Below are positions 1-9,393 of a stretch of 64,000 nucleotides of DNA, piece by piece. Below the pieces are notes generated by a model. The model was not told the DNA's origin. It ran no database searches and saw only the letters and a program-made list of their open reading frames with translations. The position numbers and the translations under genes were made by a program. Source of the stretch: Vibrio kanaloae (GTDB lineage Bacteria > Pseudomonadota > Gammaproteobacteria > Enterobacterales > Vibrionaceae). The stretch is from assembly GCF_024347535.1 (NCBI RefSeq), contig NZ_AP025498.1, positions 1,178,001 through 1,242,000 on the forward strand, written 5' to 3'. Each line of letters starts with the position of its first letter. Positions within the stretch are counted from its first letter, which is position 1.

Positions 1-774
1 ATCTTTCCAGTAAACAGGACCACCAGAATCCCCCTGGCAAGTACCGCCGTATAACTTAGTGAAGGTACTATAGTTACCAACAAAACAAATTTGATTACTC
101 GTCAGTGCTGAACCACCATTGAATACTTTTGCACATGTAGGGTTATCTACATAATTTAATGGCGCTCTCTGTAATATCGTTGTGCCATCAAAGCCTGAAC
201 GTGTATCACCATGCCCAACAGCAACAAAGTTATTAACACCAACACGGTAACTCTCATCGAAAGGACGCTTAACCACATCGTTAACTGAATCGATGTTCAG
301 TGCGCTTTCTAGCTTGAGAACAGCAACATCATTACGTAATAGATCGCTCAACGCATTTGAATAGTCACTGCGATAGTAAACTTCTGAAACTCGTGCTTTT
401 TGAATGTTACCGTTAGGGAATTGGGAAGTGTCTTCCAGTTGAGGGACAACTGAAGTAAACAGCTGCCCTTCTTCATCACCGTAAATACAGTGCGCAGCGG
501 TTAAAATATGCGTTGGATTTAAAATTGTCGCACCACAATAAGGGCCTGTTGAATAGACGCCATCGTAATCGATACGGTCAATGAACAAGCTCGCCATTGA
601 AGAAAATTCACTGACTGAAGCGTCACTACCATTCACAATATAAGGTGTCACCCCTACGTCAGCAGTCATTTCGACCGTGCTTTCTACTGCCATAACATTT
701 GATGTATAGATTAATGGCGCTAAGAGCCCTAAAACGGCTTTACGAATCGGACTAACTGGATGGATCTCATTCAT
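1..774 (-). CDS. Secreted trypsin-like (S1) serine protease, 3' end cut by window edge
   Basis: The 258 visible codons start at an ATG (774) preceded by AAGGAGTTACCT-like ribosome-binding sequence. The N-terminus has a basic stretch and a hydrophobic segment (about residues 12-30) typical of a signal peptide. A zymogen cleavage motif (YIVNGS, about residues 45-50) follows. The complete chymotrypsin triad is visible: His95 in TAAHC, Asp149 in NDVAVLKL and Ser250 in GDSGGP. The gene is therefore an active-looking secreted endopeptidase of family S1. The C-terminal end, where Vibrio relatives (Ves-type proteases) often carry a sorting tail, lies outside the window. It shares the strand with gcvT but a terminator separates them. 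Confidence 0.93.
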   Translation of the reverse strand, partial: MNEIHPVSPIRKAVLGLLAPLIYTSNVMAVESTVEMTADVGVTPYIVNGSDASVSEFSSMASLFIDRIDYDGVYSTGPYCGATILNPTHILTAAHCIYGDEEGQLFTSVVPQLEDTSQFPNGNIQKARVSEVYYRSDYSNALSDLLRNDVAVLKLESALNIDSVNDVVKRPFDESYRVGVNNFVAVGHGDTRSGFDGTTILQRAPLNYVDNPTCAKVFNGGSALTSNQICFVGNYSTFTKLYGGTCQGDSGGPVYWKD

Positions 775-944
775 AGGTAACTCCTTGCAACCCCTACTAC
801 TTATTGAATAATGAAAGATTCGCTACCATAGCATGTCATAACTAACAGTATAGTGAATATTCTCAACTGTAATGACATACTTATTATTTTATAAGCCAAT
901 TTAAAATGACGAGACTTAAGCGTAGCAATTCAAACTAAATACGC

Positions 945-1006
945 TCTAAAAAACAAAAAAGCCCACTGTTATACTTCTCAATACAGAAAAGAAAACAATA
1001 GGCTTT
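945..1006 (-). terminator. Rho-independent terminator of gcvT
   Basis: On the minus strand AAAGCCTATTGTT pairs with AACAGTGGGCTTT (13 bp, two G-U pairs) and a run of Ts follows immediately. It lies 30 bases beyond the gcvT stop codon. Confidence 0.8.
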
Positions 1007-1037
1007 CGTTAAACTTGGTGTTTGCTCTTAAAAGAGA

Positions 1038-2171
1038 TTAACCACGGTAGTAACGTTGAGGTACGAATGGCATTTTTTCTACTGTCATTGGTAGCTTCTT
1101 ACCACGAACTTCTGCGAATACTTCAGTGCCAATAACCGCCAGGTCAGTACGAACGTACGCCATAGAAACAGGCTTGCCCGCGTTAGGACCCGCAGTACCA
1201 CTTGTTACTACGCCAATCTTGTTGTCTTCAGCATCGAACAGCTCAGCGCCTTCACGTACTGGAGCCTTAGTTTGACCCACTAGACCAACACGCTTGCGTT
1301 GAACGTCTTTAGTCGCGATTTGATCAAGGATGATATCAGCACCTGGGAAACCGCCTGCACGTTCACCATCAGTACGACGCACTTTTTGAATGCCCCATAG
1401 AAGGCTAGCTTCTACTGGCGTTGTTGTTGTATCTAGATCGTGACCATATAGACATAGACCACACTCAAGACGAAGTGAGTCACGTGCGCCAAGGCCGATC
1501 CACTCTACTTCTACTTCTGCAGTTAGTTTACGAGCAAGAGCTTCAGCGTGATCGTTTGGTACGGAGATTTCGTAGCCATCTTCACCTGTGTAACCACTAC
1601 GGCTCACGATGCATTCAACGCCGTCGATATCCATTTTTTGAACATCCATAAACAGCATATCGGCAACGCTTGGTTGGAAACGAGCCAGAACTTCCGATGC
1701 TTTAGGACCTTGAAGTGCTAATAGAGCACGATCATCAATCACTTCCATCTCTACGTCTGCAGGAAGGTGAGCCGTTAGGTGATCGATATCTTGTGTCTTA
1801 CAAGCTGCGTTTACAACAACAAACAGGTGATCGCCTAAATTAGCCACCATTAGGTCGTCCATGATACCGCCCTGCTCGTTAGTAAAGAACGCGTAACGTT
1901 GCTTACCAGAAGGAAGGTCAATAATATCTACAGGAACCAAAGATTCTAAGACAGCCGCTGCGTTCGCGCCATGAAGACGAAGTTGCCCCATATGAGAAAC
2001 ATCAAAAAGACCGGCAGCATCACGAGTGTGCAAGTGCTCTTTTTTTACACCTAGTGGGTACTGAACTGGCATATCGTAGCCAGCGAAAGGAACCATTTTT
2101 GCACCTTCTTCTATGTGAAGTGCATGCAGTGGTGTTGTTAGTAGGTCTTGATTAGCGTGTTCTTGAGTCAT
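1038..2171 (-). CDS. gcvT: Aminomethyltransferase, glycine cleavage T protein
   Basis: GcvT transfers the methylene group from the lipoyl-bound aminomethyl of the H protein to tetrahydrofolate, releasing ammonia. The protein has the family's N-terminal folate-binding part (PFAGYDMPVQYP, DVSHMGQL), the central SRSGYTGEDGYEI segment, and a C-terminal barrel domain ending in PFVPQRYYRG. I chose the start MTQEHANQ at 2171 (377 residues, the usual family length) because GGAGA stands seven bases upstream; an in-frame ATG at 2204 lacks such a site. It faces away from glyA-gcvH-gcvP with an XRE-cupin regulator between, so the four glycine-cleavage genes form two transcription units. Confidence 0.96.
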   Translation of the reverse strand: MTQEHANQDLLTTPLHALHIEEGAKMVPFAGYDMPVQYPLGVKKEHLHTRDAAGLFDVSHMGQLRLHGANAAAVLESLVPVDIIDLPSGKQRYAFFTNEQGGIMDDLMVANLGDHLFVVVNAACKTQDIDHLTAHLPADVEMEVIDDRALLALQGPKASEVLARFQPSVADMLFMDVQKMDIDGVECIVSRSGYTGEDGYEISVPNDHAEALARKLTAEVEVEWIGLGARDSLRLECGLCLYGHDLDTTTTPVEASLLWGIQKVRRTDGERAGGFPGADIILDQIATKDVQRKRVGLVGQTKAPVREGAELFDAEDNKIGVVTSGTAGPNAGKPVSMAYVRTDLAVIGTEVFAEVRGKKLPMTVEKMPFVPQRYYRG

Positions 2172-2665
2172 TTTCTTCTCCATGAAGCGTTGCAGGCTTT
2201 CCAAATCGAATCTGCCGCTTATATCTCTATTTAGAGTCGCTTCTAACGATAAGCTTCATCATTAGTCACCTCAGCGTATTCGCGTCAGTAACATTGACGT
2301 CTTAACCTTAGAAGCAGTAGATAGTAAAAAGTGATGCCTTTTATATAGGCTTACATCGTTAGCTTGATACATCGGGTTGGCTGTATAAAATCTCTACAAC
2401 TCACTTTCTAAGAATTCACTTCAGTAAACTTCAATCAACATGAGTAAACCGTGTTCACTATAATAAACAAGCCTGAATCAGTTTTACACCCTTAACAAGA
2501 TTAAAACAGCTCAAAATGTGACATTTAACAATTTAAAAACAATCACTCGTTACATACAAAAAACGCGACATTGATGATTTTCACATCAATATCGCGGCTA
2601 TTGGCTAACGTTCGAAACAAAAGCAAACGTTTGCATTCACTATAAGAAATTCTAAGATTGTTAAT
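2172..2665. other. Untranslated region upstream of gcvT
   Basis: This ~490-base gap holds the gcvT promoter and leader (minus strand) and the terminator of the regulator gene. I found no glycine-riboswitch signature (no GGAGAG/CCGAAG tandem core) on the minus strand. At 2217-2234 the plus strand reads GCTTATATCTCTATTTAG, which resembles GCGTTTATCTCTACCTAT upstream of glyA (3624-3641). It also contains the small palindrome CTCTATTTAGAG. No other gene is visible. Confidence 0.5.
2555..2596 (-). terminator. Terminator of the XRE-cupin regulator gene
   Basis: Minus-strand CGCGATATTGATG pairs with CATCAATGTCGCG (13 bp, one G-U) around a seven-base loop, followed by TTTTTTGT. It lies about 70 bases past the regulator's stop codon. 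Confidence 0.8.
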
Positions 2666-3289
2666 TTATTTTGCAGTCACCCACAAAATGAGCGCATCTT
2701 CTGTACTGATAGAAACCAACATATGGCCCATATTAGCGTCGTAATACATGCTATCGCCTTCGCTCATTGGTACCGGTTCGTAGAATTCTGAGTAGAACAT
2801 CACATCACCCGAAATGATCATTAAGAACTCTTCACCGTCGTGACGAACCCAATCACTATACTCTTCAAAAGTACGTGCTCTTACGCGGCTTTTAAACGGC
2901 ATCATTTTCTTATTAGAAAGCTCAGTCGCAAGCAATTCATGCTCATAAGTCGGTGTTGGGTGAGGTTTGCCTTGACCAGCCTTAGTTAAGTCACGACGTC
3001 CTGTTGCGACTTTTTTCCTTGGCGGTTCAAAGAGTTGTGGCATGTCAATTTGCAAACCCATCGCTAATTTTTGCATAGCTTGAAAGGTTGGCGAGATTTG
3101 TTCGTTCTCTATTTTACTAAGCGTAGAGCGTGCCAAGCCCGTTCTTTGGCTTGCTTCTTCTAGCGTAATCCCGAGCTTACCGCGGATATCTTTAATACGC
3201 TGACCGAGCTTTAGTGGTTCGATATTCTGATCTAACGTTTCCTTCGCCAACGTTAAAGATGGGTACTCATCATAAATGTCTTCTGACAT
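2666..3289 (-). CDS. XRE-family transcriptional regulator with C-terminal cupin
   Basis: The protein has 207 residues. Residues ~28-85 form a helix-turn-helix of the XRE/Cro type (GQRIKDIRGKLGITLEEASQRTGLARSTLSKIENEQISPTF is split over the recognition helices). Residues ~130-207 form a cupin barrel (VRHDGEEFLMIISGD, then GDSMYYDANMGHM), the usual ligand-sensing module of this family. It sits between gcvT and glyA and is divergent from glyA. That placement makes it the likely regulator of glycine/serine one-carbon flux here; the ligand is unknown from sequence. AGGGACCT precedes the start. Confidence 0.85.
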   Translation of the reverse strand: MSEDIYDEYPSLTLAKETLDQNIEPLKLGQRIKDIRGKLGITLEEASQRTGLARSTLSKIENEQISPTFQAMQKLAMGLQIDMPQLFEPPRKKVATGRRDLTKAGQGKPHPTPTYEHELLATELSNKKMMPFKSRVRARTFEEYSDWVRHDGEEFLMIISGDVMFYSEFYEPVPMSEGDSMYYDANMGHMLVSISTEDALILWVTAK

Positions 3290-3730
3290 AGGTCCCTCAT
3301 TATATTTTTACTTCCTGTCTATTCATTTAATTGTTGCATGGAACGCTTTGTTGATTAAAGAGCACACACAGAAATAAAGCGTGCTCCTCGTAGCAAAATA
3401 AGAAAAGTTGTTTCCTATTGGAAATTTTTATTGAAAATTGATTTTATCGGAGCTATGTTATCGACTTGTTAGATGAAGAGATGCTACTTCAGCTTGTACC
3501 AAATGAGTATTTTAACATTTGTAAGAGCTGTTTTTTTACCCGAACTTTTGGGAATTAATTCGTGCTGCATTGACCCTACAACGATCGCTTAGACGCCGTA
3601 AGAGTATATTTAAAACGCAATTAGCGTTTATCTCTACCTATACAGCGCAAACGATACCGATGCAGAAATCAACGTAAGACCTAATGGACTATAAAAACAA
3701 TCACCATTAGCTTAATGAAAGGTCTCGACA
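3290..3730. other. Divergent promoter region between regulator and glyA
   Basis: The 441-base gap must hold both divergent promoters and a long glyA leader. Besides the palindrome at 3411-3424 I see GCGTTTATCTCTACCTAT at 3624, shared in outline with the gcvT leader. I see no glycine-riboswitch core and no ORF. Confidence 0.5.
3411..3424. promoter_or_regulatory. Candidate operator palindrome TTTCC-N4-GGAAA
   Basis: TTTCCTATTGGAAA has perfect five-base arms and lies 122 bases upstream of the regulator's start, in the divergent region. Its size and symmetry suit a dimeric XRE-type repressor. The assignment to the neighbouring regulator is inference from position only. Confidence 0.4.
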
Positions 3731-5023
3731 ATGAACGCTTACCAAAACCATAGCTTAGACAGCTTTTTCACTACGAACTTATCTGGTACTGACGACGCCG
3801 TATTTGCTGGCATCCAAGCAGAGAACACTCGTCAAAACGAACAAATCGAACTTATTGCTTCTGAGAACATCGTTTCTAAAGCAGTAATGCAAGCTCAAGG
3901 CACTTGCCTAACTAACAAATACGCAGAAGGTTACCCAGGCCGTCGTTACTACGGTGGTTGTGAGCACGTAGATACCGTTGAAGCTATCGCGATTGAGCGC
4001 GCTAAACAGCTTTTCAAATGCGAATACGCAAACGTACAGCCTCACTCTGGCGCTCAAGCAAACGGCGCGGTTAAACTTGCGCTACTTCAACCTGGCGATA
4101 CTATCCTAGGTATGTCTCTTGACGCTGGTGGTCACCTAACACACGGTGCGCGTCCTGCAATGTCTGGTAAATGGTTCAACGCAGTTCAATACGGTGTAGA
4201 CCGCGACACTCTAGAAATCGATTACGAAGCAGTTCGCGCTTTAGCTATCGAAAGCCAACCTAAAATGATTATTGCTGGTGGTAGTGCTATTCCACGCGTT
4301 ATTGATTTCGCTAAGTTCCGCGACATCGCTGACGAAGTTGGCGCTATCCTAATGGTCGATATGGCACATATCGCGGGTCTTATCGCGACAGGTGCTCACC
4401 CTAGCCCACTACCTCACGCACACGTTGTAACTACAACAACACACAAAACACTTCGTGGTCCACGCGGCGGTATGATTCTGACTAACCACGAAGACATCAA
4501 CAAAAAGATCAATTCTGCAGTGTTCCCTGGCCTACAAGGCGGCCCACTTATGCACGTTATCGCAGCTAAAGCAGTGGCGTTTGGTGAAGCACTTGGCCCT
4601 GAATTTAGTACTTATATTGATTCAGTGATCGACAACGCAAAAGTTCTTGCTGAAGTATTGCAAACTCGCGGTTGTGACATTGTGACTGGCGGTACAGACA
4701 CGCACCTGATGTTGGTTGACCTTCGCCCTAAGGGCTTGAAAGGTAACGTAACTGAAGAAGCATTAGAGCGTGCAGGGATCACATGTAACAAAAATGGTAT
4801 ACCATTCGATACAGAGAAGCCTATGATTACTTCTGGTATTCGTTTAGGTACGCCAGCTGGAACCAGTCGTGGTTTTGGCACTGAAGAATTCAAACTTATC
4901 GGTGAATGGATCGGTGATGTACTTGATGGCTTAGTTGAAAGCCCTGAAGGCAACGCTGAAGTTGAGCAACGTGTTCGCAAACAAGTTAAAGAGCTTTGCA
5001 AGCGCTTCCCTCTTTACCGTTAA
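3731..5023 (+). CDS. glyA: Serine hydroxymethyltransferase
   Basis: PLP enzyme interconverting serine and glycine with transfer of a one-carbon unit to tetrahydrofolate. Its 430 residues include the N-terminal LIASENIVS segment, YPGRRYYGG, the cofactor contacts VDMAHIAG (Asp210, His213) and the Schiff-base lysine Lys239 in [28 protein letters not shown] precedes the ATG. It opens the plus-strand glyA-gcvH-gcvP unit. Glycine made or broken down here feeds the cleavage system encoded next to it. Vibrios normally carry another glyA on chromosome I; this would be the glycine-cleavage-linked paralogue (inference). Confidence 0.97.
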   Translation: MNAYQNHSLDSFFTTNLSGTDDAVFAGIQAENTRQNEQIELIASENIVSKAVMQAQGTCLTNKYAEGYPGRRYYGGCEHVDTVEAIAIERAKQLFKCEYANVQPHSGAQANGAVKLALLQPGDTILGMSLDAGGHLTHGARPAMSGKWFNAVQYGVDRDTLEIDYEAVRALAIESQPKMIIAGGSAIPRVIDFAKFRDIADEVGAILMVDMAHIAGLIATGAHPSPLPHAHVVTTTTHKTLRGPRGGMILTNHEDINKKINSAVFPGLQGGPLMHVIAAKAVAFGEALGPEFSTYIDSVIDNAKVLAEVLQTRGCDIVTGGTDTHLMLVDLRPKGLKGNVTEEALERAGITCNKNGIPFDTEKPMITSGIRLGTPAGTSRGFGTEEFKLIGEWIGDVLDGLVESPEGNAEVEQRVRKQVKELCKRFPLYR

Positions 5024-5074
5024 ACCGTTTTTAAGATTTAAATTAAAACCTCATAAATTTTTGGAGAATAAGCA

Positions 5075-5455
5075 ATGGACAATACACTAAAGTTTGCAGA
5101 CAGCCACGAGTGGGTAAAAGACAACGGTGACGGTACTGTGACTATCGGTATTTCTGAGCACGCTCAAGAAATGCTAGGTGACGTTGTGTTTGTTGACCTG
5201 CCTGACACTGGAGACGAAATCGAAGCTGGCGAAAGCTTCTCTCTCGTTGAATCAGTAAAAGCAGCTTCTGATATCTACGCACCAATCTCTGGCGAAATTG
5301 TAGAAATCAACGAAGAATTAGAAGATAGCCCTGAGTTAATTAACGAAGAATCTTATGAAGGTGGTTGGATTGTTAAAGTGAAGATGTCTGATGCATCTGA
5401 ACTAAACAACCTTAAAGATGCGGAAGAATACCTAAGCTCTATCGAAGAAGACTAA
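5075..5455 (+). CDS. gcvH: Glycine cleavage H protein (lipoyl carrier)
   Basis: Small lipoylated shuttle protein (126 residues) that carries the aminomethyl group between P and T proteins. The lipoyl lysine is Lys62 in [14 protein letters not shown], flanked by the typical hammerhead-fold glycine/valine pattern. The spacing from glyA is 51 bases with a good ribosome-binding site (TTGGAGAATAAGCA). It is very acidic, as usual for the family. Confidence 0.97.
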   Translation: MDNTLKFADSHEWVKDNGDGTVTIGISEHAQEMLGDVVFVDLPDTGDEIEAGESFSLVESVKAASDIYAPISGEIVEINEELEDSPELINEESYEGGWIVKVKMSDASELNNLKDAEEYLSSIEED

Positions 5456-5474
5456 TAGGTTCCTCATTACGATA

Positions 5475-5500
5475 AAGCTGCTCTTTAGAGCAGCTTAATT
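5475..5500 (+). terminator. Hairpin between gcvH and gcvP (attenuating terminator)
   Basis: AAGCTGCTCT pairs perfectly with AGAGCAGCTT around a TT loop and is followed by AATTTTA. The stem is strong but the T run is short. It probably lowers rather than abolishes read-through into gcvP, which begins 43 bases later. Confidence 0.6.
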
Positions 5501-5543
5501 TTAGGGGCTAGCTCACGGCTCCAAAGAGAAAGTAGAACATATC

Positions 5544-8423
5544 ATGACTGAATTACTTCAAAGCCAATTACTAAAAGACTTGGGTACTCAAAACGAGTTT
5601 GTTGCTCGCCATAACGGCCCAAATAAAGCAGACCAGCAGAAAATGCTTGAAACGATCAACGCGACTAGCTTAGACGCACTGATCGACGAAACGGTTCCTG
5701 CACAAATCCGTCTTGAAAAACCAATGACACTTGCTGCGCCACAGAGCGAAATGGACATGCTGACCTCTCTTAAAGAGATCGCTAACCTAAACCAAGTGAA
5801 ACGTACTTTCATTGGCCAAGGCTACTACAACACATTCACTCCAAACGTTATTCTACGTAACGTTTTAGAGAACCCAGGCTGGTACACAGCTTACACACCA
5901 TACCAACCAGAAATTTCTCAAGGTCGTCTTGAAGCTCTACTCAATTACCAACAAATGGTAATGGACCTAACCGGTATGGAAATCGCGAACGCATCCCTTC
6001 TTGATGAAGCGACAGCGGCAGGCGAAGCGATGACACTGTGTAAACGTGCTGGCAAAAGCAAGAGCAAAGTATTCTTCGTTGCTGACGATGTTCACCCTCA
6101 AACACTAGAAGTTGTTAAAACTCGTGCTGAGTACATCGGTTTTGAAGTAATGGTTGGCGCTCTTGAAACACTTCCAGAGCAAGACGTATTTGGTGCGCTT
6201 CTTCAATACCCGAGTACAACGGGTGAAGTTCGTGACCTAACAGACATCATTGCGAAAGCTCAAGCGAACAAAACACTGGTTACAGTGGCTACTGACCTAC
6301 TTGCTTCTGCTCTACTTAAGCCTGCGGGTGAAATGGGCGCAGACGTAGTAATCGGTTCAGCGCAACGTTTCGGTGTTCCTATGGGTTACGGCGGTCCACA
6401 CGCTGCATTCATGGGTACTCGTGAAAAGCATAAGCGTACAATGCCAGGTCGTGTAATCGGTGTATCTATCGATACTCACGGTAACCAAGCGCTACGTATG
6501 GCAATGCAAACTCGTGAGCAACACATCCGCCGCGAGAAAGCGACATCGAACATCTGTACAGCTCAAGCACTTCTAGCAAACATGGCGTCTTTCTACGCTG
6601 TTTACCACGGTGCAGAAGGTCTTCGTACTATTGCTCGTCGTACACACCACATGACAGCTATCCTAGCGGCTGGCCTGACTAAAACGGGTTACGAGCTAAC
6701 CAACAACAGCTTCTTTGATACCATCACGCTGAACACAGAAGACAAGACAGATTCACTGTACGCGAAAGCGCAAGCAGCAGACATCAACCTTCGTCGACTT
6801 GTTGGAAAAATCGGTATCAGCTTAGATGAAACAACTACGGTCGACGACGTGAACGCACTGTTCGCAATCTTCGACGTGAAAGAAGACGTTCAAGCGCTAT
6901 CTTCTGACATTGCATCAAATGAGTTTGCAGCAATTCCAGAAAACTGCCGTCGTGAATCAGAGTTCCTAACTCACCCAGTATTCAACACGCACCACAGCGA
7001 AACGCAAATGATGCGTTACCTAAAACAGCTTGAGAACAAAGACTTCTCACTAACGCACGGCATGATCCCACTGGGCAGCTGTACGATGAAGCTGAACGCT
7101 GCTGCTGAGATGATTCCAGTAACATGGCCTGAGTTTGGTTCAATTCACCCATTCGCACCTCTAGAGCAAGCCGCTGGTTACACTGCACTAGCAAAAGATC
7201 TCAAAGAGAAGCTGTGTGAAATCACCGGTTACGACGATTTTTCACTACAGCCTAACTCTGGTGCATCTGGCGAATACGCAGGTCTAATCGCGATTCAACG
7301 TTACCACGCAAGCCGCGGTGAAGCTCACCGTAACGTTTGTCTGATTCCAAGCTCTGCGCACGGTACTAACCCTGCAACAGCGTCTATGGTTTCAATGAAG
7401 GTAGTGGTTGTTAAGTGTGATGAAGATGGCAACATCGACATGACAGACCTAGCAGCGAAAATCGAGAAGCACAAAGAAAACCTATCAAGCATCATGATCA
7501 CTTACCCTTCTACGCACGGCGTATATGAAGAGCAAGTGAAAGAAGTGTGTGAACAAGTTCACGCAGCGGGCGGGCAAGTCTACCTAGACGGCGCGAACAT
7601 GAACGCTCAAGTAGGCCTAACTTCACCTGGCTTCATCGGTTCAGACGTATCTCACTTGAATCTACACAAAACATTCTGTATCCCACACGGTGGTGGCGGT
7701 CCAGGTATGGGTCCTATCGGCGTTAAATCGCACCTAGCACCTTTCCTACCAGGTCACATCGAAAACGGTGTACAAGGTTCTGACTACGCGGTATCGGCTG
7801 CAGATCTAGGTAGTGCTTCAATCCTACCTATCTCTTGGGCTTACATCGCGATGATGGGCGAACCAGGCCTAACAAATGCAACGAAAGTAGCGATTCTGAA
7901 CGCGAACTACGTGATGGAAAAACTACGTCCTCACTACCCTGTTCTTTACCGTGGCACTAACGGACGCGTAGCGCACGAATGTATTATCGATATTCGCCCG
8001 CTTAAAGAAGACACAGGCATCAGCGAAGAAGATATTGCTAAGCGTCTAATGGACTTTGGTTTCCACGCACCTACTATGTCTTTCCCTGTCGCTGGCACAC
8101 TAATGGTTGAGCCAACTGAATCTGAAGGTTTAGAAGAGCTAGACCGTTTCTGTGAAGCGATGATCGCAATCCGTCACGAAATGGCAGCAGTGAAGGCCGG
8201 TGAATGGCCACTAGACAACAACCCTCTAGTGAACGCACCGCACACACAAATTGACCTTTCAGGCGCAGAGTGGGATCGCCCTTACTCTCGTGAACTGGCT
8301 TGCTTCCCATCAAAAGTAACGAAGAACTCGAAGTACTGGCCGACTGTTAACCGTGTAGACAACGTATACGGCGACCGTAACTTAATCTGTTCTTGCCCAA
8401 GCATCGACAACTACGAAGACTAA
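5544..8423 (+). CDS. gcvP: Glycine dehydrogenase (decarboxylating), P protein
   Basis: PLP enzyme that decarboxylates glycine and loads the aminomethyl group on the H protein. The 959-residue single-chain form (fused P1 and P2 halves) is normal for Gammaproteobacteria. The P1 half contains FIGQGYYNT and [18 protein letters not shown]. The P2 half contains [13 protein letters not shown], the glycine-rich [11 protein letters not shown] and Lys709 in [13 protein letters not shown], which binds PLP. It is the last gene of the unit and is followed by a strong terminator. Confidence 0.97.
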   Translation: MTELLQSQLLKDLGTQNEFVARHNGPNKADQQKMLETINATSLDALIDETVPAQIRLEKPMTLAAPQSEMDMLTSLKEIANLNQVKRTFIGQGYYNTFTPNVILRNVLENPGWYTAYTPYQPEISQGRLEALLNYQQMVMDLTGMEIANASLLDEATAAGEAMTLCKRAGKSKSKVFFVADDVHPQTLEVVKTRAEYIGFEVMVGALETLPEQDVFGALLQYPSTTGEVRDLTDIIAKAQANKTLVTVATDLLASALLKPAGEMGADVVIGSAQRFGVPMGYGGPHAAFMGTREKHKRTMPGRVIGVSIDTHGNQALRMAMQTREQHIRREKATSNICTAQALLANMASFYAVYHGAEGLRTIARRTHHMTAILAAGLTKTGYELTNNSFFDTITLNTEDKTDSLYAKAQAADINLRRLVGKIGISLDETTTVDDVNALFAIFDVKEDVQALSSDIASNEFAAIPENCRRESEFLTHPVFNTHHSETQMMRYLKQLENKDFSLTHGMIPLGSCTMKLNAAAEMIPVTWPEFGSIHPFAPLEQAAGYTALAKDLKEKLCEITGYDDFSLQPNSGASGEYAGLIAIQRYHASRGEAHRNVCLIPSSAHGTNPATASMVSMKVVVVKCDEDGNIDMTDLAAKIEKHKENLSSIMITYPSTHGVYEEQVKEVCEQVHAAGGQVYLDGANMNAQVGLTSPGFIGSDVSHLNLHKTFCIPHGGGGPGMGPIGVKSHLAPFLPGHIENGVQGSDYAVSAADLGSASILPISWAYIAMMGEPGLTNATKVAILNANYVMEKLRPHYPVLYRGTNGRVAHECIIDIRPLKEDTGISEEDIAKRLMDFGFHAPTMSFPVAGTLMVEPTESEGLEELDRFCEAMIAIRHEMAAVKAGEWPLDNNPLVNAPHTQIDLSGAEWDRPYSRELACFPSKVTKNSKYWPTVNRVDNVYGDRNLICSCPSIDNYED

Positions 8424-8454
8424 TTCGTAGCGGCGCTAAGCAGCACAAAATAAG

Positions 8455-8485
8455 AAAAGGCGAACCATTTGGTTCGCCTTTTTGT
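8455..8485 (+). terminator. Rho-independent terminator after gcvP
   Basis: AAAAGGCGAACC pairs with GGTTCGCCTTTTT around ATTT, ending in a T run. Confidence 0.9.
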
Positions 8486-8511
8486 TGCCTGAAATCTGAG
8501 TCATAAATGCA

Positions 8512-8542
8512 TTGACCTTACCGTAAGGGAAAGGTTTATGGT
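8512..8542 (+). promoter_or_regulatory. CueR-type (MerR family) promoter with 19-bp spacer
   Basis: A -35 box TTGACC and a -10 box TATGGT are separated by exactly 19 bases. The spacer carries the interrupted dyad ACCTTACC...GGAAAGGT (one mismatch). MerR-family activators such as CueR act on over-long 19-bp spacers holding such a dyad. The sequence closely resembles the E. coli cueO and copA promoters as I recall them (TTGACCTTCC...GGAAGG). The start codon of the next gene lies 34 bases downstream. Confidence 0.78.
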
Positions 8543-8575
8543 GACATGAAATCCACGACGAATTAGGAAACGATT

Positions 8576-8683
8576 ATGGGATGTTGCAATAAAGCGCCAA
8601 AAGGTGGTGCCCCTCTTGGCTTACTTCTAAAAGTAACGCTTGGAATTGGTCTTTTTGTGTTTCTGCTGGCTCTGTGGCAGTAG
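8576..8683 (+). CDS. 35-residue membrane peptide with N-terminal Cys-Cys, probably copper-induced
   Basis: The ORF begins MGCCNKAPKGG and continues as one hydrophobic segment (about residues 13-34) ending in TGG-CAG-TAG. TAGGAAACGATT gives a ribosome-binding site eight bases before the ATG. Vicinal cysteines at positions 3 and 4 followed by a single membrane span are consistent with a metal-binding or metal-sensing peptide at the inner membrane. The CueR-type promoter directly upstream is the main argument for a copper link. I recognise no named family. It is too short for most gene callers. Confidence 0.7.
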   Translation: MGCCNKAPKGGAPLGLLLKVTLGIGLFVFLLALWQ

Positions 8684-8796
8684 GAAACTTATAATACGGC
8701 ACTAAATTTGTAGCTTAGATGTGATGGTATCAAAACATAGATAGCGCCAAAATAACTATTGGTCTCATAGTCTCTTGTTATATGTAGAACTCAAAG

Positions 8797-9285
8797 CTAA
8801 AAGTATGCTGGTATTGATCCATTAGAAGCCACTGGTTCCTTTGTATAAATCATGCAGTCAGAACCCTGAATACTAACAAAACCAAGCTTCATATAGAACT
8901 GCTGTTCAATATCACTATGTAGGTACAAGGCCTTACCATCATTTTTATCAAATAACTCAGATTTGACTAGATTAACCAACTTTGACGCATAGCCTTGGTG
9001 TCGTAGTTCTAGGGATGTAGCCACAGAGCCAATACCAAAAGAGTTCTCTTTAAGACCGAACATGCCGCTATAAACAATAAGAGATGATACGACTTGATCA
9101 TTTTCAACCAATACGTACCAAGTACCTGATAAGTATTTTTCACTGTTACGACAACCTGCTAGGTACTCCTCGGACGAAAGACCGTCACCCCAGACATCGA
9201 AGCCCATTGAGTAGATGAAGTCTAACTCATGATCCTCTGCTTTTCTTAGCAATCCTAAATTGGCCAAAACATATAACGCCTGCAT
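8797..9285 (-). CDS. GNAT-family N-acetyltransferase
   Basis: 162 residues. The acetyl-CoA pyrophosphate loop is seen as LRHQGYASKLVN (motif A, Q/RxxGxA), preceded by a beta strand (FGIGSVATSLE) and followed by the FYMKLGF motif-B end. The substrate is unknown. The only ATG upstream (9285) lies inside an attC site (9274-9393), so the true 5' end was probably replaced or created by cassette insertion; an internal TTG near Leu12 could serve instead. It is the leftmost ORF of the array. To its left I see only TCTCTTGTTATATG as a faint attC half, so it may be the terminal cassette or a flanking chromosomal gene. Confidence 0.75.
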   Translation of the reverse strand: MQALYVLANLGLLRKAEDHELDFIYSMGFDVWGDGLSSEEYLAGCRNSEKYLSGTWYVLVENDQVVSSLIVYSGMFGLKENSFGIGSVATSLELRHQGYASKLVNLVKSELFDKNDGKALYLHSDIEQQFYMKLGFVSIQGSDCMIYTKEPVASNGSIPAYF

Positions 9286-9393
9286 AACACGTTCACTTCT
9301 ATGCGATTATACTTAATATTGACGCCTTAAACGAGAAACACTCGGCAAACTGAGATTGCCGAGTTTAGTATAACGTGTTGATGCATTTGTTAT
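9274..9393 (-). repeat. attC site of a divergent type
   Basis: TAACGCCTGCATAACACGTT is an imperfect inverted copy of AACGTGTTGATGCATTTGTTA; TGCAT and AACACGTT match exactly. The centre holds a separate hairpin (ACTCGGCAA/TTGCCGAGT). The right core overlaps the methyltransferase stop codon, as in the other cassettes. Its arms are unlike the rest of the array. Confidence 0.65.

Noticed and set aside
2172..3730. Glycine riboswitch upstream of gcvT or glyA
   Set aside because: Expected by analogy with glycine-cleavage operons elsewhere, but no conserved aptamer core (GGAGAG ... CCGAAG) could be found on either strand.
8684..8796. attC for the leftmost acetyltransferase
   Set aside because: TCTCTTGTTATATG resembles a right core, but no matching left arm is present within 130 bases.
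9286..9360. Hairpin ACTCGGCAA/TTGCCGAGT as an independent terminator
   Set aside because: It lies in the centre of a palindromic attC and has only GTTTAG after it; more likely part of the attC secondary structure.
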